A stretch of DNA of 64,000 nucleotides from an uncultured Caryophanales bacterium (GCA_946544685.1 CAMNML010000004.1:1-64000), one strand, 5' to 3'. Shown: positions 28,912 to 37,420, counted from the first letter of the stretch. Numbers and translations: made by a program. The notes: a model not told the origin generated them from the letters alone.

Positions 28912-29886
28912 ATGAAAAAGAAGATTTTAGGTATTATGTGTGCAGTTGCACTTGTAACTGGTTGTAGCAAATCACCAAAAATGAGTAATGGTGAGGAGGT
29001 TGTAGCATCTATTAACGGAAAGGATTTCACTGCAAATGAACTTTATGATTCAATGAAAAATCAATATGGTACATCTATTTTAATTGATATGATAGATTCA
29101 TATATCGCGGAGCAAGAAATAAGTGATAATGAAGCTGCTAATGTTTATGCAGATTCAATGATTTCACAATACAAATTACAATATGAACAATATGGTCAAG
29201 ATTTCAACCAAGCTCTTGCAAGTTCAGGTTTTTCTAGTGAAGCAGATTTTAAAAAAGTTATAGTTGCTGATTATAATAAGAAGCAAGTTGCTAAAAACTA
29301 TTTAAAATCTGAGGTTACTCAAAAAGAAATTGAAAAGTATTATAAAGATGAAATTTCTGAACAATTAGATGTTAAACATATTTTAATAACTCCTGATGTA
29401 AAAGATGGTGCTACTGATGACGAAAAGAAAACAGCTGAGAATGATGCTTTAGAAAAAGCGAAATCATTAATCAACAAGTTAAACGATGGAGCTAATTTCG
29501 ATGATTTAGCTAAAGAAAATTCTGATGATACTGCTACAGCAAGTAATGGTGGTGCTATTAATAATGTTACAAAGGATGGATATGTTGCAGAGTTTTACAA
29601 TGCAGCTTATAATCTTCAAGAAGGAACATATACTTCTGAACCAGTTAAGTCTGAATATGGTTATCACATAATATATTTAGTAAAAAAAGGTGAAAAGGAA
29701 CCTATTGATAATTTGAAAGATGTAATTATAGATTCTATCGTTGATAAGAAATTAAGTTCTGATTCAAATATTGAGGTAATTACATGGGATAAAATTAGAA
29801 AAGATCATAACATGAATATTGTTGATACTAAAATCAAAGGTGTTTACGATTCATCAATTGCAGAGTCAAAAAAAGATAGTAACTAG
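28912..29886 (+). CDS. prsA: Peptidyl-prolyl isomerase lipoprotein PrsA
   Basis: 324 aa foldase. A signal peptide ends in LVTGC (lipobox). An N-terminal SurA-like helical region is followed by a parvulin (PpiC) domain from DVKHILITPD to SEYGYHIIYLVKKG. It assists folding of exported proteins such as the PBP and lysozymes outside the membrane. I start at the ATG after GGGAGA; the longer frame to 28834 lies in the leader. Confidence 0.95.
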   Translation: MKKKILGIMCAVALVTGCSKSPKMSNGEEVVASINGKDFTANELYDSMKNQYGTSILIDMIDSYIAEQEISDNEAANVYADSMISQYKLQYEQYGQDFNQALASSGFSSEADFKKVIVADYNKKQVAKNYLKSEVTQKEIEKYYKDEISEQLDVKHILITPDVKDGATDDEKKTAENDALEKAKSLINKLNDGANFDDLAKENSDDTATASNGGAINNVTKDGYVAEFYNAAYNLQEGTYTSEPVKSEYGYHIIYLVKKGEKEPIDNLKDVIIDSIVDKKLSSDSNIEVITWDKIRKDHNMNIVDTKIKGVYDSSIAESKKDSN

Positions 29887-29910
29887 TTAAAGTTAACTAT
29901 CTTTTTATTT
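29873..29910 (+). terminator. prsA terminator (probably bidirectional)
   Basis: AAGATAGT/ACTATCTT stem enclosing the stop codon, then TTTTTATTTT. Confidence 0.85.
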
Positions 29911-30657
29911 TACTATTTCATTTATTTCTTCTATATTAAACCCCTTTTGATAGAGTTTTTGTTTAACTATGTACTTTAGTTTTTCTTCTTCATATTTTGA
30001 TTTATATTTATTTATAAGCTTGTTATATTCTTTTTTTATAATCTCATTGTTATTGTTTGTAGCTTTATCTAATATCTCATTTATATCTTCTTTCTTATAT
30101 CCCAAATTTATAAAGTAGTTTGTAAGTTTTTGTTTCATTATTTTATCTGAATATTTTGTGTTTGCTTTTACTTTTTTCATTATTAGTTTTTCTAACTTTT
30201 GTTTTTCTTGTTCTTTATCTATTTTTTCTAATTCATTTTCAATTATATTTTCATCTATTTCTTGTCTTAAAAGTTCTCCTTTAATCTTATTTATACCGTC
30301 ATTACTGAAACTTATTTTATCATGTATAAATGCTTTTGCATATAATTCATCATTTATCAGATTTGATTTTTTTAATTCTTGTATTATCTTTTCTTGATTA
30401 TTTATTTGCTTTTTATTCATGTATTCTTTTATTTCTTTTTTACTTCTTAATTTTTTATTTATAAGTTTTACTATTTCATTGTATGTTTCATAATATTTAT
30501 TTTCTTTTTCTATTTCATTTTTTAGTTTTTCGTCTATTTCTTTTTTATATAGTATATTGTTTTTTATAATTACTTGATCATATGTTTCAAGTTCAACATT
30601 TCCTTCTAATTCGATTTTATATTTATTATTCTTCTTTTTAATTGTTATTATTTTCAT
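29905..30657 (-). CDS. recX: Regulatory protein RecX
   Basis: 250 aa, built from three-helix RecX repeats: RSKKEIKEYMNKK..., then IIQELKKSNLINDELYAKAFIHDK (the best-conserved motif) and two further repeats. It modulates RecA filaments. Very rich in Lys, Asn and Ile. Start ATG at 30657 follows GGGTGAC. Confidence 0.93.
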   Translation of the reverse strand: MKIITIKKKNNKYKIELEGNVELETYDQVIIKNNILYKKEIDEKLKNEIEKENKYYETYNEIVKLINKKLRSKKEIKEYMNKKQINNQEKIIQELKKSNLINDELYAKAFIHDKISFSNDGINKIKGELLRQEIDENIIENELEKIDKEQEKQKLEKLIMKKVKANTKYSDKIMKQKLTNYFINLGYKKEDINEILDKATNNNNEIIKKEYNKLINKYKSKYEEEKLKYIVKQKLYQKGFNIEEINEIVK

Positions 30658-30780
30658 ATTAGTCACCCAATATTATTATACAATATTTTTCAATTAATAC
30701 CTAAATAAAAATAATATTTTACTTTTATAATATTGTTTTTTGTGGTATTATAATAATATAGGTAAGATAGAGGTTGGAAT

Positions 30781-32403
30781 ATGAAGAAGATACTTATTAG
30801 TTTTAGTGATGATACAGTTATTTTTAAATATAAGATTGATAAGACAAAGCAAGAACGTGATTTATCTAAAACTTTGCTTAATACAAATGTTATTTCAAAT
30901 GATGAATTATTGTTTAGCGATTCTTACTTAAAGAATAATATTAATATTATGTCTAGTTTTTTAAATGAGATTATAAGAGATAAAAAAATTAAAAATTTAT
31001 CTATTGATGAGTTTGATATTGTTCCGATTATTTTAGATATTACTAATAACATTAAAGGTATCACACACTTATATATAAATTCTGATATAACTATTAATTA
31101 TAAAATTTATGAAAAACTTCTCAATTCTTCTTATTTAAAGTATGTAAATTGTTTTGAAATTCCGTCTTTTATGCTTGAAAAATTATCAAATAACGGTATT
31201 GTTGTTGATCTTAGATGTGAGATTATTTCTATTAGTAATTTTGTTTATCAGAATAAACTTTTTAATTACACTAAAATGTATTATAGAAAAACAATTAAAA
31301 TATTTAAAAAATTGAATGAAGAAGATTTGAATGATTTTGAAACTTTTTGTCAAATTAATAGAAATTTGAAAACGATATATATATATGATTATGATTTCGA
31401 AATGATTAAGAATATGTATATTGTATTAGAAAAAACTAATAAAAAAAATATTAGAATTTTAATTTATCAAAATTTATCTAATACTAAGATTATTAACGAT
31501 AGTTTAAAAGAGTTAAAGATTGTTAATAAGTTACTAATTAAAAATTGTGATTCAAAGGTTAAAATTATATATAGTATGGATTATATTAGTAAGAATTTTA
31601 TTAAGCAACTTAGTTTGACAAATTTAAAAACTTGTTTACTCATTATTTTGTTACTTGAATCTATTGTTCTGATTAGTATTAAAGTAAGTAATTATAAAAC
31701 TAAGAAAAATGTTGAACAAATTAATGAAATTACTGATAACTTTTCTGATTTATTTGATGAATTTGATATTCCAGAACAACCAGTTGAAGCACCTGATGTT
31801 GAACCACAAGTTGTTGAGAAGGAAATTATAACTGCTTATAATACTAAATACGAAGAATCATTTGATAAGTTATTAAATATTAATAATGATACAAAAGCTT
31901 GGCTAAAAGTTAATAATACAAGTATTAATTATCCTATTGTTCAATCTAATGATAATGATTTCTATTTGAATCATGATTTTAATAAAGATAAGAACGCAAA
32001 TGGATGGATTTTTATTGATTATAGAAATGACATGAATAACTTGAGTAAGAACACAATTATTTATGGTCATAATACCATTGGTTCAACTATGTTTGCTACA
32101 TTAAAGTATGTTTTAAAAGAATCGTGGTATAAGAATCCTAATAATTTGGATATAACTTTTAATACTCCTACAAATCAGTTTAAGGCTAGAATTTTTTCGA
32201 TATATGTAATTGATACGACAAATGATTATTTGTATGTTGATTTTTCTGATGACGAATATTTAGAATTTATAAACCTTATTAAAGGTAGAAGTATTTATGA
32301 TTTTGGTGTCGATTATACAGTCAATGATAAAATGATTACCTTGTCTACTTGTAACGGTAGTGGTGATAAAAGATTAGTTGTTCATGCGAAAATAATGCAG
32401 TAG
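30781..32403 (+). CDS. Class B sortase with a 275-residue cytosolic N-terminal domain
   Basis: 540 aa. The C-terminal ~190 residues are a sortase B: AWLKVNNTSINYPIVQ, catalytic His430 in YGHNT, Cys524 in LSTCNGSGDKRLVVHAK and Arg531. One transmembrane helix (about 279-297) precedes a Pro/Glu-rich linker. The first ~275 residues are unrecognised, without a signal peptide, and so cytosolic. Typical SrtB is ~240 aa with a short N-terminal anchor, so this is a fusion. A likely extended -10 (TGG-TATTAT) lies at 30743-30751. No pilin or LPxTG/NPxTN substrate gene is adjacent. Confidence 0.9.
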   Translation: MKKILISFSDDTVIFKYKIDKTKQERDLSKTLLNTNVISNDELLFSDSYLKNNINIMSSFLNEIIRDKKIKNLSIDEFDIVPIILDITNNIKGITHLYINSDITINYKIYEKLLNSSYLKYVNCFEIPSFMLEKLSNNGIVVDLRCEIISISNFVYQNKLFNYTKMYYRKTIKIFKKLNEEDLNDFETFCQINRNLKTIYIYDYDFEMIKNMYIVLEKTNKKNIRILIYQNLSNTKIINDSLKELKIVNKLLIKNCDSKVKIIYSMDYISKNFIKQLSLTNLKTCLLIILLLESIVLISIKVSNYKTKKNVEQINEITDNFSDLFDEFDIPEQPVEAPDVEPQVVEKEIITAYNTKYEESFDKLLNINNDTKAWLKVNNTSINYPIVQSNDNDFYLNHDFNKDKNANGWIFIDYRNDMNNLSKNTIIYGHNTIGSTMFATLKYVLKESWYKNPNNLDITFNTPTNQFKARIFSIYVIDTTNDYLYVDFSDDEYLEFINLIKGRSIYDFGVDYTVNDKMITLSTCNGSGDKRLVVHAKIMQ

Positions 32404-32426
32404 TTTTTTCTACTGTATTTTTGTTT
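32398..32426 (+). terminator. sortase gene terminator
   Basis: CAGTAG/CTACTG stem with loop T6 followed by a T-rich tail, over the stop codon. Confidence 0.75.
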
Positions 32427-32427
32427 T

Positions 32428-32454
32428 AAAAAAAATACATTATTGTAAATGTAT
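32428..32454 (-). terminator. rpoZ terminator
   Basis: Minus strand ATACATT/AATGTAT stem then eight T. Confidence 0.75.
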
Positions 32455-32634
32455 TAGTCCTTTTGACACTTCTTCTAGTGCTTTTCCAATGTTTTTTTCT
32501 GATTTGTATTCATTTTCTTTCATTTGAAAATGATTGCTTTGTTCGATTTCTTTTACTCTTTTTGTAACAATGTTTACCAATAAATATTTTGATCCTACTT
32601 GTGTTAGTAATTTATCTATTGATGGATAAATCAT
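32440..32634 (-). CDS. rpoZ: RNA polymerase omega subunit
   Basis: 64 aa. Starts MIYPSIDKLLTQVGSKYLLV, matching omega (x-PSIDxLLxxVxSKYxLV) with the KRVKEI helix. The ATG at 32634 follows AGGAGTGAT; the 11-codon upstream extension is not supported. Omega stabilises beta' in the polymerase assembled with the rpoB/rpoC products. Monocistronic. Confidence 0.9.
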   Translation of the reverse strand: MIYPSIDKLLTQVGSKYLLVNIVTKRVKEIEQSNHFQMKENEYKSEKNIGKALEEVSKGLIHLQ

Positions 32635-32710
32635 TTTATCACTCCTTCTTTTTTTATAATAGTACATATTATAAAAAAATGCAAGTTGAAATGCATTTTT
32701 TTACATTTAT

Positions 32711-33982
32711 TTACACAATTATTTCTTTTATAAGTTTATTTTCTTCTATTTTTTCTTTTGTTATTTCGAAACATTTTATAAATTCTTCTTCAGGCAGTGT
32801 TTTATTATTAATATATATTTTTAATAGTTCTTCTCCTTTATTTATATAGTCTCCTACTTTTTTATTTAGAACTATTCCGACTTCAAAGTCAATACTCTCT
32901 TCTTTACTTAATCTTCCAGCTCCTATAATTCTTGCATTTTCTCCTAATCTTAATGCATCAATGTGTTTTATATATCCTTCTTCATTTGATTTTATACTTA
33001 GTATATTATTTGATACTTTAATATCATTTATATTTCCTTCTTGATTTTCTACTAATTCTATAAATTTGTTGTATGCTTTACCATTATTTAAGTTTTCTAT
33101 TACTTCTTGTTTTGCTTGTTCTACAGTAATATTCTTTGCCATACTTACCATGTATGAAGCAAGCTCTATAACTAGATTTGTTAAGTCTTTTGGACCTTTT
33201 CCTTTTAATGTATCTATACTTTCTATTACTTCTAATGAATTACCTATTGCGTATCCTAGAGGTTCGTCCATATCTGTTATAAAGCATACTACTTTTTTGT
33301 TGTGTTGTTTTCCTATTTCTACCAATAGATTAGCTAATTTTTTAGCGTCTTCTAGTGTTTTCATTAATGCGCCATTTCCTACTTTTACATCTATTACTAT
33401 ACATGATGCTCCACTTGCTAGTTTCTTACTCATTATTGATGATGCGATTAGTGGTATTGATTCTACTGTTCCAGTCACGTCTCTTAGTGCATATATTTTT
33501 TTATCTGCAGGTACTAAATTTCCCATTTGTCCTACTATAGCTACTTTTATATTTTTTACTTGTTTTTTAAATTTATTTATATCTATACTTGTATTAAATC
33601 CTGGAATTGATTCTAATTTATCTATTGTTCCACCAGTAAATCCTAATCCTCTCCCTGACATTTTTGCAATATTTACTCCACATGATGCTACTAGGGGTGC
33701 AAGTATTAGCGTTGTTTTATCTCCTACTCCACCTGTTGAGTGTTTATCTACTACTGGTTGTAATTCATCTAAGTCTATCTTTTCACCACTATTTAGCATT
33801 ATTTCTGTTAAATCAAATGTTTCTTTATTTGTCATTCCATTAATTGTTATCGCCATTAATAATGAACTCATTTGATAGTCTTTAATACTTCCGTTTACAT
33901 ATCCATCAACTGCAAATTTTATTTCTTCATATGTTAATTCTTCTTTGTTTTTTTTCTTTGTTATTATATCTATTATTGTCAT
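32711..33982 (-). CDS. pdp: Pyrimidine-nucleoside phosphorylase
   Basis: 423 aa. The thymidine/pyrimidine phosphorylase signature (KMSGRGLGFTGGTIDKLESI) is intact, with KHSTGGVGDKTT for phosphate binding. It splits uridine/thymidine to base and sugar phosphate in nucleoside salvage. Length and C-terminal domain are normal. No neighbouring deoxyribose genes. Confidence 0.96.
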   Translation of the reverse strand: MTIIDIITKKKNKEELTYEEIKFAVDGYVNGSIKDYQMSSLLMAITINGMTNKETFDLTEIMLNSGEKIDLDELQPVVDKHSTGGVGDKTTLILAPLVASCGVNIAKMSGRGLGFTGGTIDKLESIPGFNTSIDINKFKKQVKNIKVAIVGQMGNLVPADKKIYALRDVTGTVESIPLIASSIMSKKLASGASCIVIDVKVGNGALMKTLEDAKKLANLLVEIGKQHNKKVVCFITDMDEPLGYAIGNSLEVIESIDTLKGKGPKDLTNLVIELASYMVSMAKNITVEQAKQEVIENLNNGKAYNKFIELVENQEGNINDIKVSNNILSIKSNEEGYIKHIDALRLGENARIIGAGRLSKEESIDFEVGIVLNKKVGDYINKGEELLKIYINNKTLPEEEFIKCFEITKEKIEENKLIKEIIV

Positions 33983-34007
33983 ATCTTATCACCATTATAA
34001 TTATAAC

Positions 34008-34038
34008 AAAAAAAGATGAAATAAGTAACTATTTCATC
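34008..34038 (-). terminator. terminator of the XRE gene
   Basis: 9-bp stem GATGAAATA/TATTTCATC followed by seven T on the minus strand; it includes the stop codon. Confidence 0.9.
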
Positions 34039-34385
34039 AATTTTCTTGCAATTAATTCAATTGTTCTTTTTGGATCTGAACAAAGTTTATTATATAATTC
34101 TCTATTATGTTTTAATTCATTGATTATTTGAATGTCTTCATCAGCCATTACAACATTGTAAGTTTTGTCTTTTTCACTTACAACATTTTTATCTCTACCT
34201 AAAACATAGTCTGGTTCTAGGTCTAATATTTTAATTAAATCTAGAAAGTTTTCCATTGTAGGTGTTCTTGTACCTTTTTCGTATCCACATATAGATACTT
34301 TTGAAACTCCAAGTAAGTTTCCTAGTTCTTCTTGTGACATATTTCTTTTTATTCTTGCTTCTTTTAATCTTTTTCCTATTATCAT
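34029..34385 (-). CDS. XRE-family regulator with C-terminal extension (CI-like)
   Basis: 118 aa. N-terminal HTH (MSQEELGNLLGVSKVSICGYEKGTRTPTMEN) plus about 50 residues (NVVMADEDIQIINELKHNRELY) likely for dimerisation. It is divergent from a second, smaller XRE gene across 139 bp containing two palindromes, the layout of a phage or ICE CI/Cro switch. No other phage genes are nearby. Confidence 0.88.
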   Translation of the reverse strand: MIIGKRLKEARIKRNMSQEELGNLLGVSKVSICGYEKGTRTPTMENFLDLIKILDLEPDYVLGRDKNVVSEKDKTYNVVMADEDIQIINELKHNRELYNKLCSDPKRTIELIARKLMK

Positions 34386-34416
34386 AAAATCCTCCCCGAA
34401 ACAATTTGTTAACCAT

Positions 34417-34425
34417 ATTATAACA
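34417..34425 (-). promoter_or_regulatory. extended -10 promoter of the CI-like gene
   Basis: Minus strand TGT-TATAAT. Confidence 0.55.
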
Positions 34426-34430
34426 AATTA

Positions 34431-34448
34431 TATGTACTTTTGTACATA
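34431..34448. promoter_or_regulatory. palindrome TATGTAC-TTTT-GTACATA (candidate operator)
   Basis: Perfect 7-bp arms in the divergent XRE region, near the -35 position of the minus-strand gene. Confidence 0.55.
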
Positions 34449-34474
34449 ATTAACTAAAAAGTTATCATTTTCTA

Positions 34475-34503
34475 TTGAAGTTACTTCAAAGTTAAAGTAT
34501 AAT
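34475..34503 (+). promoter_or_regulatory. promoter of the Cro-like gene with palindromic -35
   Basis: TTGAAG, 17 bp, TATAAT. The -35 is the left arm of TTGAAGT-T-ACTTCAA (34475-34489), another candidate repressor site. Confidence 0.7.
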
Positions 34504-34524
34504 TAGTTATGGACGGTGATTTTT

Positions 34525-34728
34525 ATGGAAAAATTAAGAGAATTAAGACTTAAAAATAAGTTTACTAATCAGATAATGGCGGATACTTTAGAAATTAGTA
34601 AACCTTATTACTGGCAGTTAGAACATGATCAAAAAAGATTAACTTATGACATGGCAATTAAGATAGCAAGTATTTTTCATTTAAAACCTGATGATTTATT
34701 TTATGATGAGTTTAAAGAAAAAAAGTAG
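34525..34728 (+). CDS. Small XRE regulator (Cro-like)
   Basis: 67 aa, HTH only (NQIMADTLEISKPYYWQLEHDQKRLTY), ending LKPDDLFYDEF. Start ATG follows GGTGAT. Divergent partner of the CI-like gene. Confidence 0.88.
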   Translation: MEKLRELRLKNKFTNQIMADTLEISKPYYWQLEHDQKRLTYDMAIKIASIFHLKPDDLFYDEFKEKK

Positions 34729-34756
34729 ATATTGTAATTAATCCTAAATAGTTCAC

Positions 34757-34805
34757 AATCAAAAAAAGATTTAGAAAAAATTTCTAAGTCTCTTTTTGAT
34801 TTAAT
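34757..34805 (+). terminator. terminator of the Cro-like gene
   Basis: Long stem: AATCAAAAA pairs with TTTTTGATT, inner TTAGAAA pairs with TTTCTAA. Confidence 0.75.
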
Positions 34806-34845
34806 AATTTGGTAATATAATTGTTAAATGTTTATTTTTCGATAA

Positions 34846-34875
34846 TTGACTTTTTGTTTTCAAATATGCTATAAT
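34846..34875 (+). promoter_or_regulatory. promoter of the 88-aa gene
   Basis: TTGACT, 18 bp, TATAAT. Confidence 0.75.
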
Positions 34876-34898
34876 ATTTGTATATAAGGAGGTTACAA

Positions 34899-35165
34899 AT
34901 GTTTACAGCAGTACAGGATTCTTCTGGGAGAGTTGTTAAATCTGAAGGTGGCAAATTAGATGATATGGCAATTTCAAATATGATTAGTATACTAACCAAT
35001 CCCGAGCTTTCAAAGTTATTTACTGATGATGAATTATTGATGATTAAGATGGCTGTGAAAACTAATATTGCAGGTAAAGCATCAAGTGTACTTAGATGGT
35101 TTAAAGACAAATCTGAAGGTGATAGTGTTATGCTCAATGATGAGCGAGGAAAAAAATTATTTTAA
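34899..35165 (+). CDS. 88-aa protein of unknown function
   Basis: Starts MFTAVQDSSGR after AAGGAGG. Soluble, helical and acidic, without cysteines or transmembrane segments (LDDMAISNMISILTNPELSKLF, then KTNIAGKASSVLRWFKDK). It has its own consensus promoter and terminator. I do not recognise the family. It lies between the XRE switch and decayed genes, so it may be island cargo. Confidence 0.7.
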   Translation: MFTAVQDSSGRVVKSEGGKLDDMAISNMISILTNPELSKLFTDDELLMIKMAVKTNIAGKASSVLRWFKDKSEGDSVMLNDERGKKLF

Positions 35166-35167
35166 AA

Positions 35168-35191
35168 AAGCAGATTCATCTGCTTTTTTTC
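35168..35191 (+). terminator. terminator after the 88-aa gene
   Basis: AAGCAGA-TTCA-TCTGCTT stem with seven T. A related GCAGAT/ATCTGC hairpin lies at the 3' end of intact ssb (36641-36663), so this may be part of the duplicated ssb end. Confidence 0.85.
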
Positions 35192-35272
35192 TGTTATTAC
35201 TTCAGTTATATATTTTACTTCATCTATCTTGTTCATAGTGGCTTGTTTGTATTCTTTCTTTAATGCCTATTA
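35187..35272 (-). pseudogene. ssb 3'-end fragment, frameshifted
   Basis: The minus strand reads LIGIKERIQTSHYEQD, then after a one-base insertion DEVKYITEVITEK. It lines up with LVGIKGRIQTSHYEQDDEVK and onward of the intact ssb at 36649-36984. Everything 5' of this is missing. It is a decayed partial duplicate in the same orientation about 1.5 kb away. Confidence 0.85.
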
Positions 35273-35689
35273 ATGGTATTTGGTGTTTCTTTTTTTTTCT
35301 TTATTATTAATATATTCTTCAACAATAGGTATTCTTAATTTATCTTTTTCCCTATTACTAGATTTTAGATAATTTAAGTATTCATAAATATTTTGGCATA
35401 AATATCCTTCAATTAATTCAGGTTTAAATTCTAGTTTTTCTATTTCACCATCACATACACATTCAACATTATCAGTTACAGTATAAAATCCGTTTCCTTT
35501 TGGAATCAAATTATAATTTTGTTTTAATTGTTCTAATCCTCTATTAGTAACTGCAATATCTAAATCCCCTGCATCTGGATAAATATCTCGTATAACAAGT
35601 GCGCTTGATGATAAAAGCCAAAAATCTTTTTTATCTATTTTTACAGATTCAATTAATCTTATTAATTGTTCTTTATTCATCCTTTCCAT
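35270..35689 (-). CDS. Nucleotidyltransferase-fold protein (unknown target)
   Basis: 139 aa. WLLSSSALVIRDIYPDAGDLDIAVTN has the S/G-S...D-x-D arrangement of the minimal nucleotidyltransferase (pol-beta) fold, as in AbiEii/MNT-type and aminoglycoside-modifying relatives. The rest (LEFKPELIEGYLCQNIYEYLNYL) fits proteins that use this fold for substrate recognition. Its stop lies at the border of the ssb remnant. No HEPN or AbiEi-type partner is adjacent. The ATG at 35689 follows GGGTGAA. Confidence 0.6.
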   Translation of the reverse strand: MERMNKEQLIRLIESVKIDKKDFWLLSSSALVIRDIYPDAGDLDIAVTNRGLEQLKQNYNLIPKGNGFYTVTDNVECVCDGEIEKLEFKPELIEGYLCQNIYEYLNYLKSSNREKDKLRIPIVEEYINNKEKKRNTKYH

Positions 35690-35722
35690 ATAATTCACCC
35701 ATATTCATTGTAACATTTTTTT

Positions 35723-36625
35723 TCAGTTTAATAAATAGATTGTTCTAAATATTCTATCATCACTACAATATTCCATAACAAATTTATTATCTTTCCTACA
35801 TATTATTATTCCTATAGTCTCATCTTCGTATTTTGCTTTAATATTTTTATTTATATAATTCATGTATTTTTGTATTTGATCCATATATATACTTATTAGT
35901 TCAGTTACTTTTAATTCCACAACTGCGTAACATTTATATTTGATATTATATAAAAGTAAATCTATATAATTGTATTATCTCCTAATTTAATTTTATATTT
36001 TTTATATAGCATAAGCTATCACCCAATTCAGTTGGAAAAATATCAATATCTTCAAGTATTAATTGTTTTAATATCTTTTCAAATATTTCTTTATGATTAT
36101 AAATATTTTTAATGAGTATTGGATTCTTAATAAAATCTGACACAGCAGTTTGTTCTTTATTAATTAATTTTTCTTTTGTTTTATTATCTAATCTTTCATA
36201 TTCTTTATTTTCAATTTTTTCTTGTAATTGTCTTTTACCAAGATTATGTTTTTTACACTCATTTATATAATATTTTATTTTATTAATTTCTTTCAAAGGA
36301 AGTATTATACTGTAATGTGTCCATGACAATATTGTAGCCAGTGGCTGCAATATCTCATTTTCAGAAAAGAATAAATAATATAATCTCATATTATATAGGT
36401 TTCTCCATGAGTATCCCTTTCCTAGTTCTTTAGTTAACATACTTGAGTATTCTTTTATTATTTTATTTCCATACTTAGCTTTTTCTTTTCCTCCTTGAGC
36501 ATCTATTAATAACTGACCAATTTTATAATAACCTTCAAGTTCTCTTTTATTTTTACTATAGTCTTTTACTTTTTATATGTTTCTATATCAATTATTTCAT
36601 TTTTTATCTCATTATAATAATTCAT
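35723..36625 (-). pseudogene. Broken DUF1016/YhcG-type PDDEXK nuclease gene
   Basis: Three reading-frame pieces together make one protein. The 5' piece MNYYNEIKNEIIDIETYKK (ATG at 36625 after GGAGGT) ends at a stop. A frame-shifted piece runs from KDYSKNKRELEGYYKIGQ through GKGYSWRNLYNMRLYYLF and LSWTHYSIIL to 35982. After another shift comes IDLLLYNIKYKCYAVVELK and the tail to 35723. RNLYxMRxFY, LSWSHY and the PDDEXK-like DLLLYN...VVELK are hallmarks of DUF1016. At least two frameshifts, so no full product. Confidence 0.85.
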
Positions 36626-36648
36626 TTTACCTCCATATTAAAAGCAGA

Positions 36649-36984
36649 TTAATTATCTGCTTCTGGTCTTCTAGTTGAAAGAAATGTTACTTTTTCAGCG
36701 ATTACTTCTGTTACATATTTAACTTCATCGTCTTGTTCATAGTGGCTTGTTTGTATTCTTCCTTTGATACCTACTAAGTCACCTTTTTTACAATATTCTG
36801 CAGTATTTTCTGCAACTCCTCTCCAAAGTACACATGGAATATAATCTGTTTCATATTCTCCATCAATATTTTTAAAACTTCTTGGAACTGCTAGTGTTAA
36901 TTGAGCTACTTTGTTTCCATTTTCAGTTTCATGTACTTCTAAATCCCTTACTATTCTTCCAACTATTACTGTTTGATTTAACAT
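36649..36984 (-). CDS. ssb: Single-stranded DNA-binding protein, short form
   Basis: 111 aa. OB-fold intact (MLNQTVIVGRIVRDLEV, VAQLTLAVPRSF, GIKGRIQTSHYEQDDEVKY). The protein ends RRPEADN directly after the OB fold. The Gly/Gln-rich linker and the acidic DDxIPF tip that recruits partner proteins are absent, as in short SsbB-type proteins. No rpsF/rpsR neighbours. It may be a secondary SSB, with the main one elsewhere. Confidence 0.93.
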   Translation of the reverse strand: MLNQTVIVGRIVRDLEVHETENGNKVAQLTLAVPRSFKNIDGEYETDYIPCVLWRGVAENTAEYCKKGDLVGIKGRIQTSHYEQDDEVKYVTEVIAEKVTFLSTRRPEADN

Positions 36985-37005
36985 ATTATTTCTCCTTTCA
37001 TTTTA

Positions 37006-37034
37006 AGTATATAATAGCTGTTTTCTTTTATCAA
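37006..37034 (-). promoter_or_regulatory. ssb promoter
   Basis: Minus strand TTGATA, 17 bp, TATACT. Confidence 0.6.
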
Positions 37035-37056
37035 ATCAGTGTTTTTTATTTTTTAT

Positions 37057-37091
37057 CAAAAAAAATATACAAATTTTTAAAATCTGTATAT
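37057..37091 (-). terminator. terminator after sufB/lipoprotein genes
   Basis: ATATACAGATTTT/AAAATTTGTATAT long AT-rich stem followed by eight T on the minus strand. Confidence 0.8.
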
Positions 37092-37135
37092 CACTTTTTT
37101 AATTTCTGCATTATTTTTTTTTTAGATTTTTAAAT

Positions 37136-37420
37136 TTAGCAATCTAGCTCAATTTTTTCATTTTTTATTTCTTTTGTATTTTTATCTAAGTATAATGTTA
37201 TTTTGGATGTGTTTTTACATTTTTTTAGCTTTGATAAATTATATTTATCTTCTGTTTCTGCGTTTTTTAAATCATCTAGCGTTATTGTAACAGAATCAAT
37301 ATTATTTACCATTTTCATGTGATTTTCGTAGTATTCTTTTGCGTATTGTTTAAAAAGTTTTTCTTTATTTGTACATCCTGTTAAAAGTAAAAGTGGTATT
37401 AATAAGATTATTTTTTTCAT
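37136..37420 (-). CDS. Small lipoprotein (unknown)
   Basis: 94 aa. Signal peptide MKKIILLIPLLLLTGC with a lipobox, then a charged region (EYYENHMKMVNNID, then CKNTSKITLYLDKNTKEIKNEKIELDC) with two further Cys. No family recognised. It follows sufB by 9 bp and is probably co-transcribed. Confidence 0.8.
   Translation of the reverse strand: MKKIILLIPLLLLTGCTNKEKLFKQYAKEYYENHMKMVNNIDSVTITLDDLKNAETEDKYNLSKLKKCKNTSKITLYLDKNTKEIKNEKIELDC

Noticed and set aside
34231..34416. 61-aa Lys/Arg-rich minus frame overlapping the CI-like gene
   Set aside because: Same strand, other frame of a clear HTH gene; its composition reflects frame-shifted AT-rich sequence.
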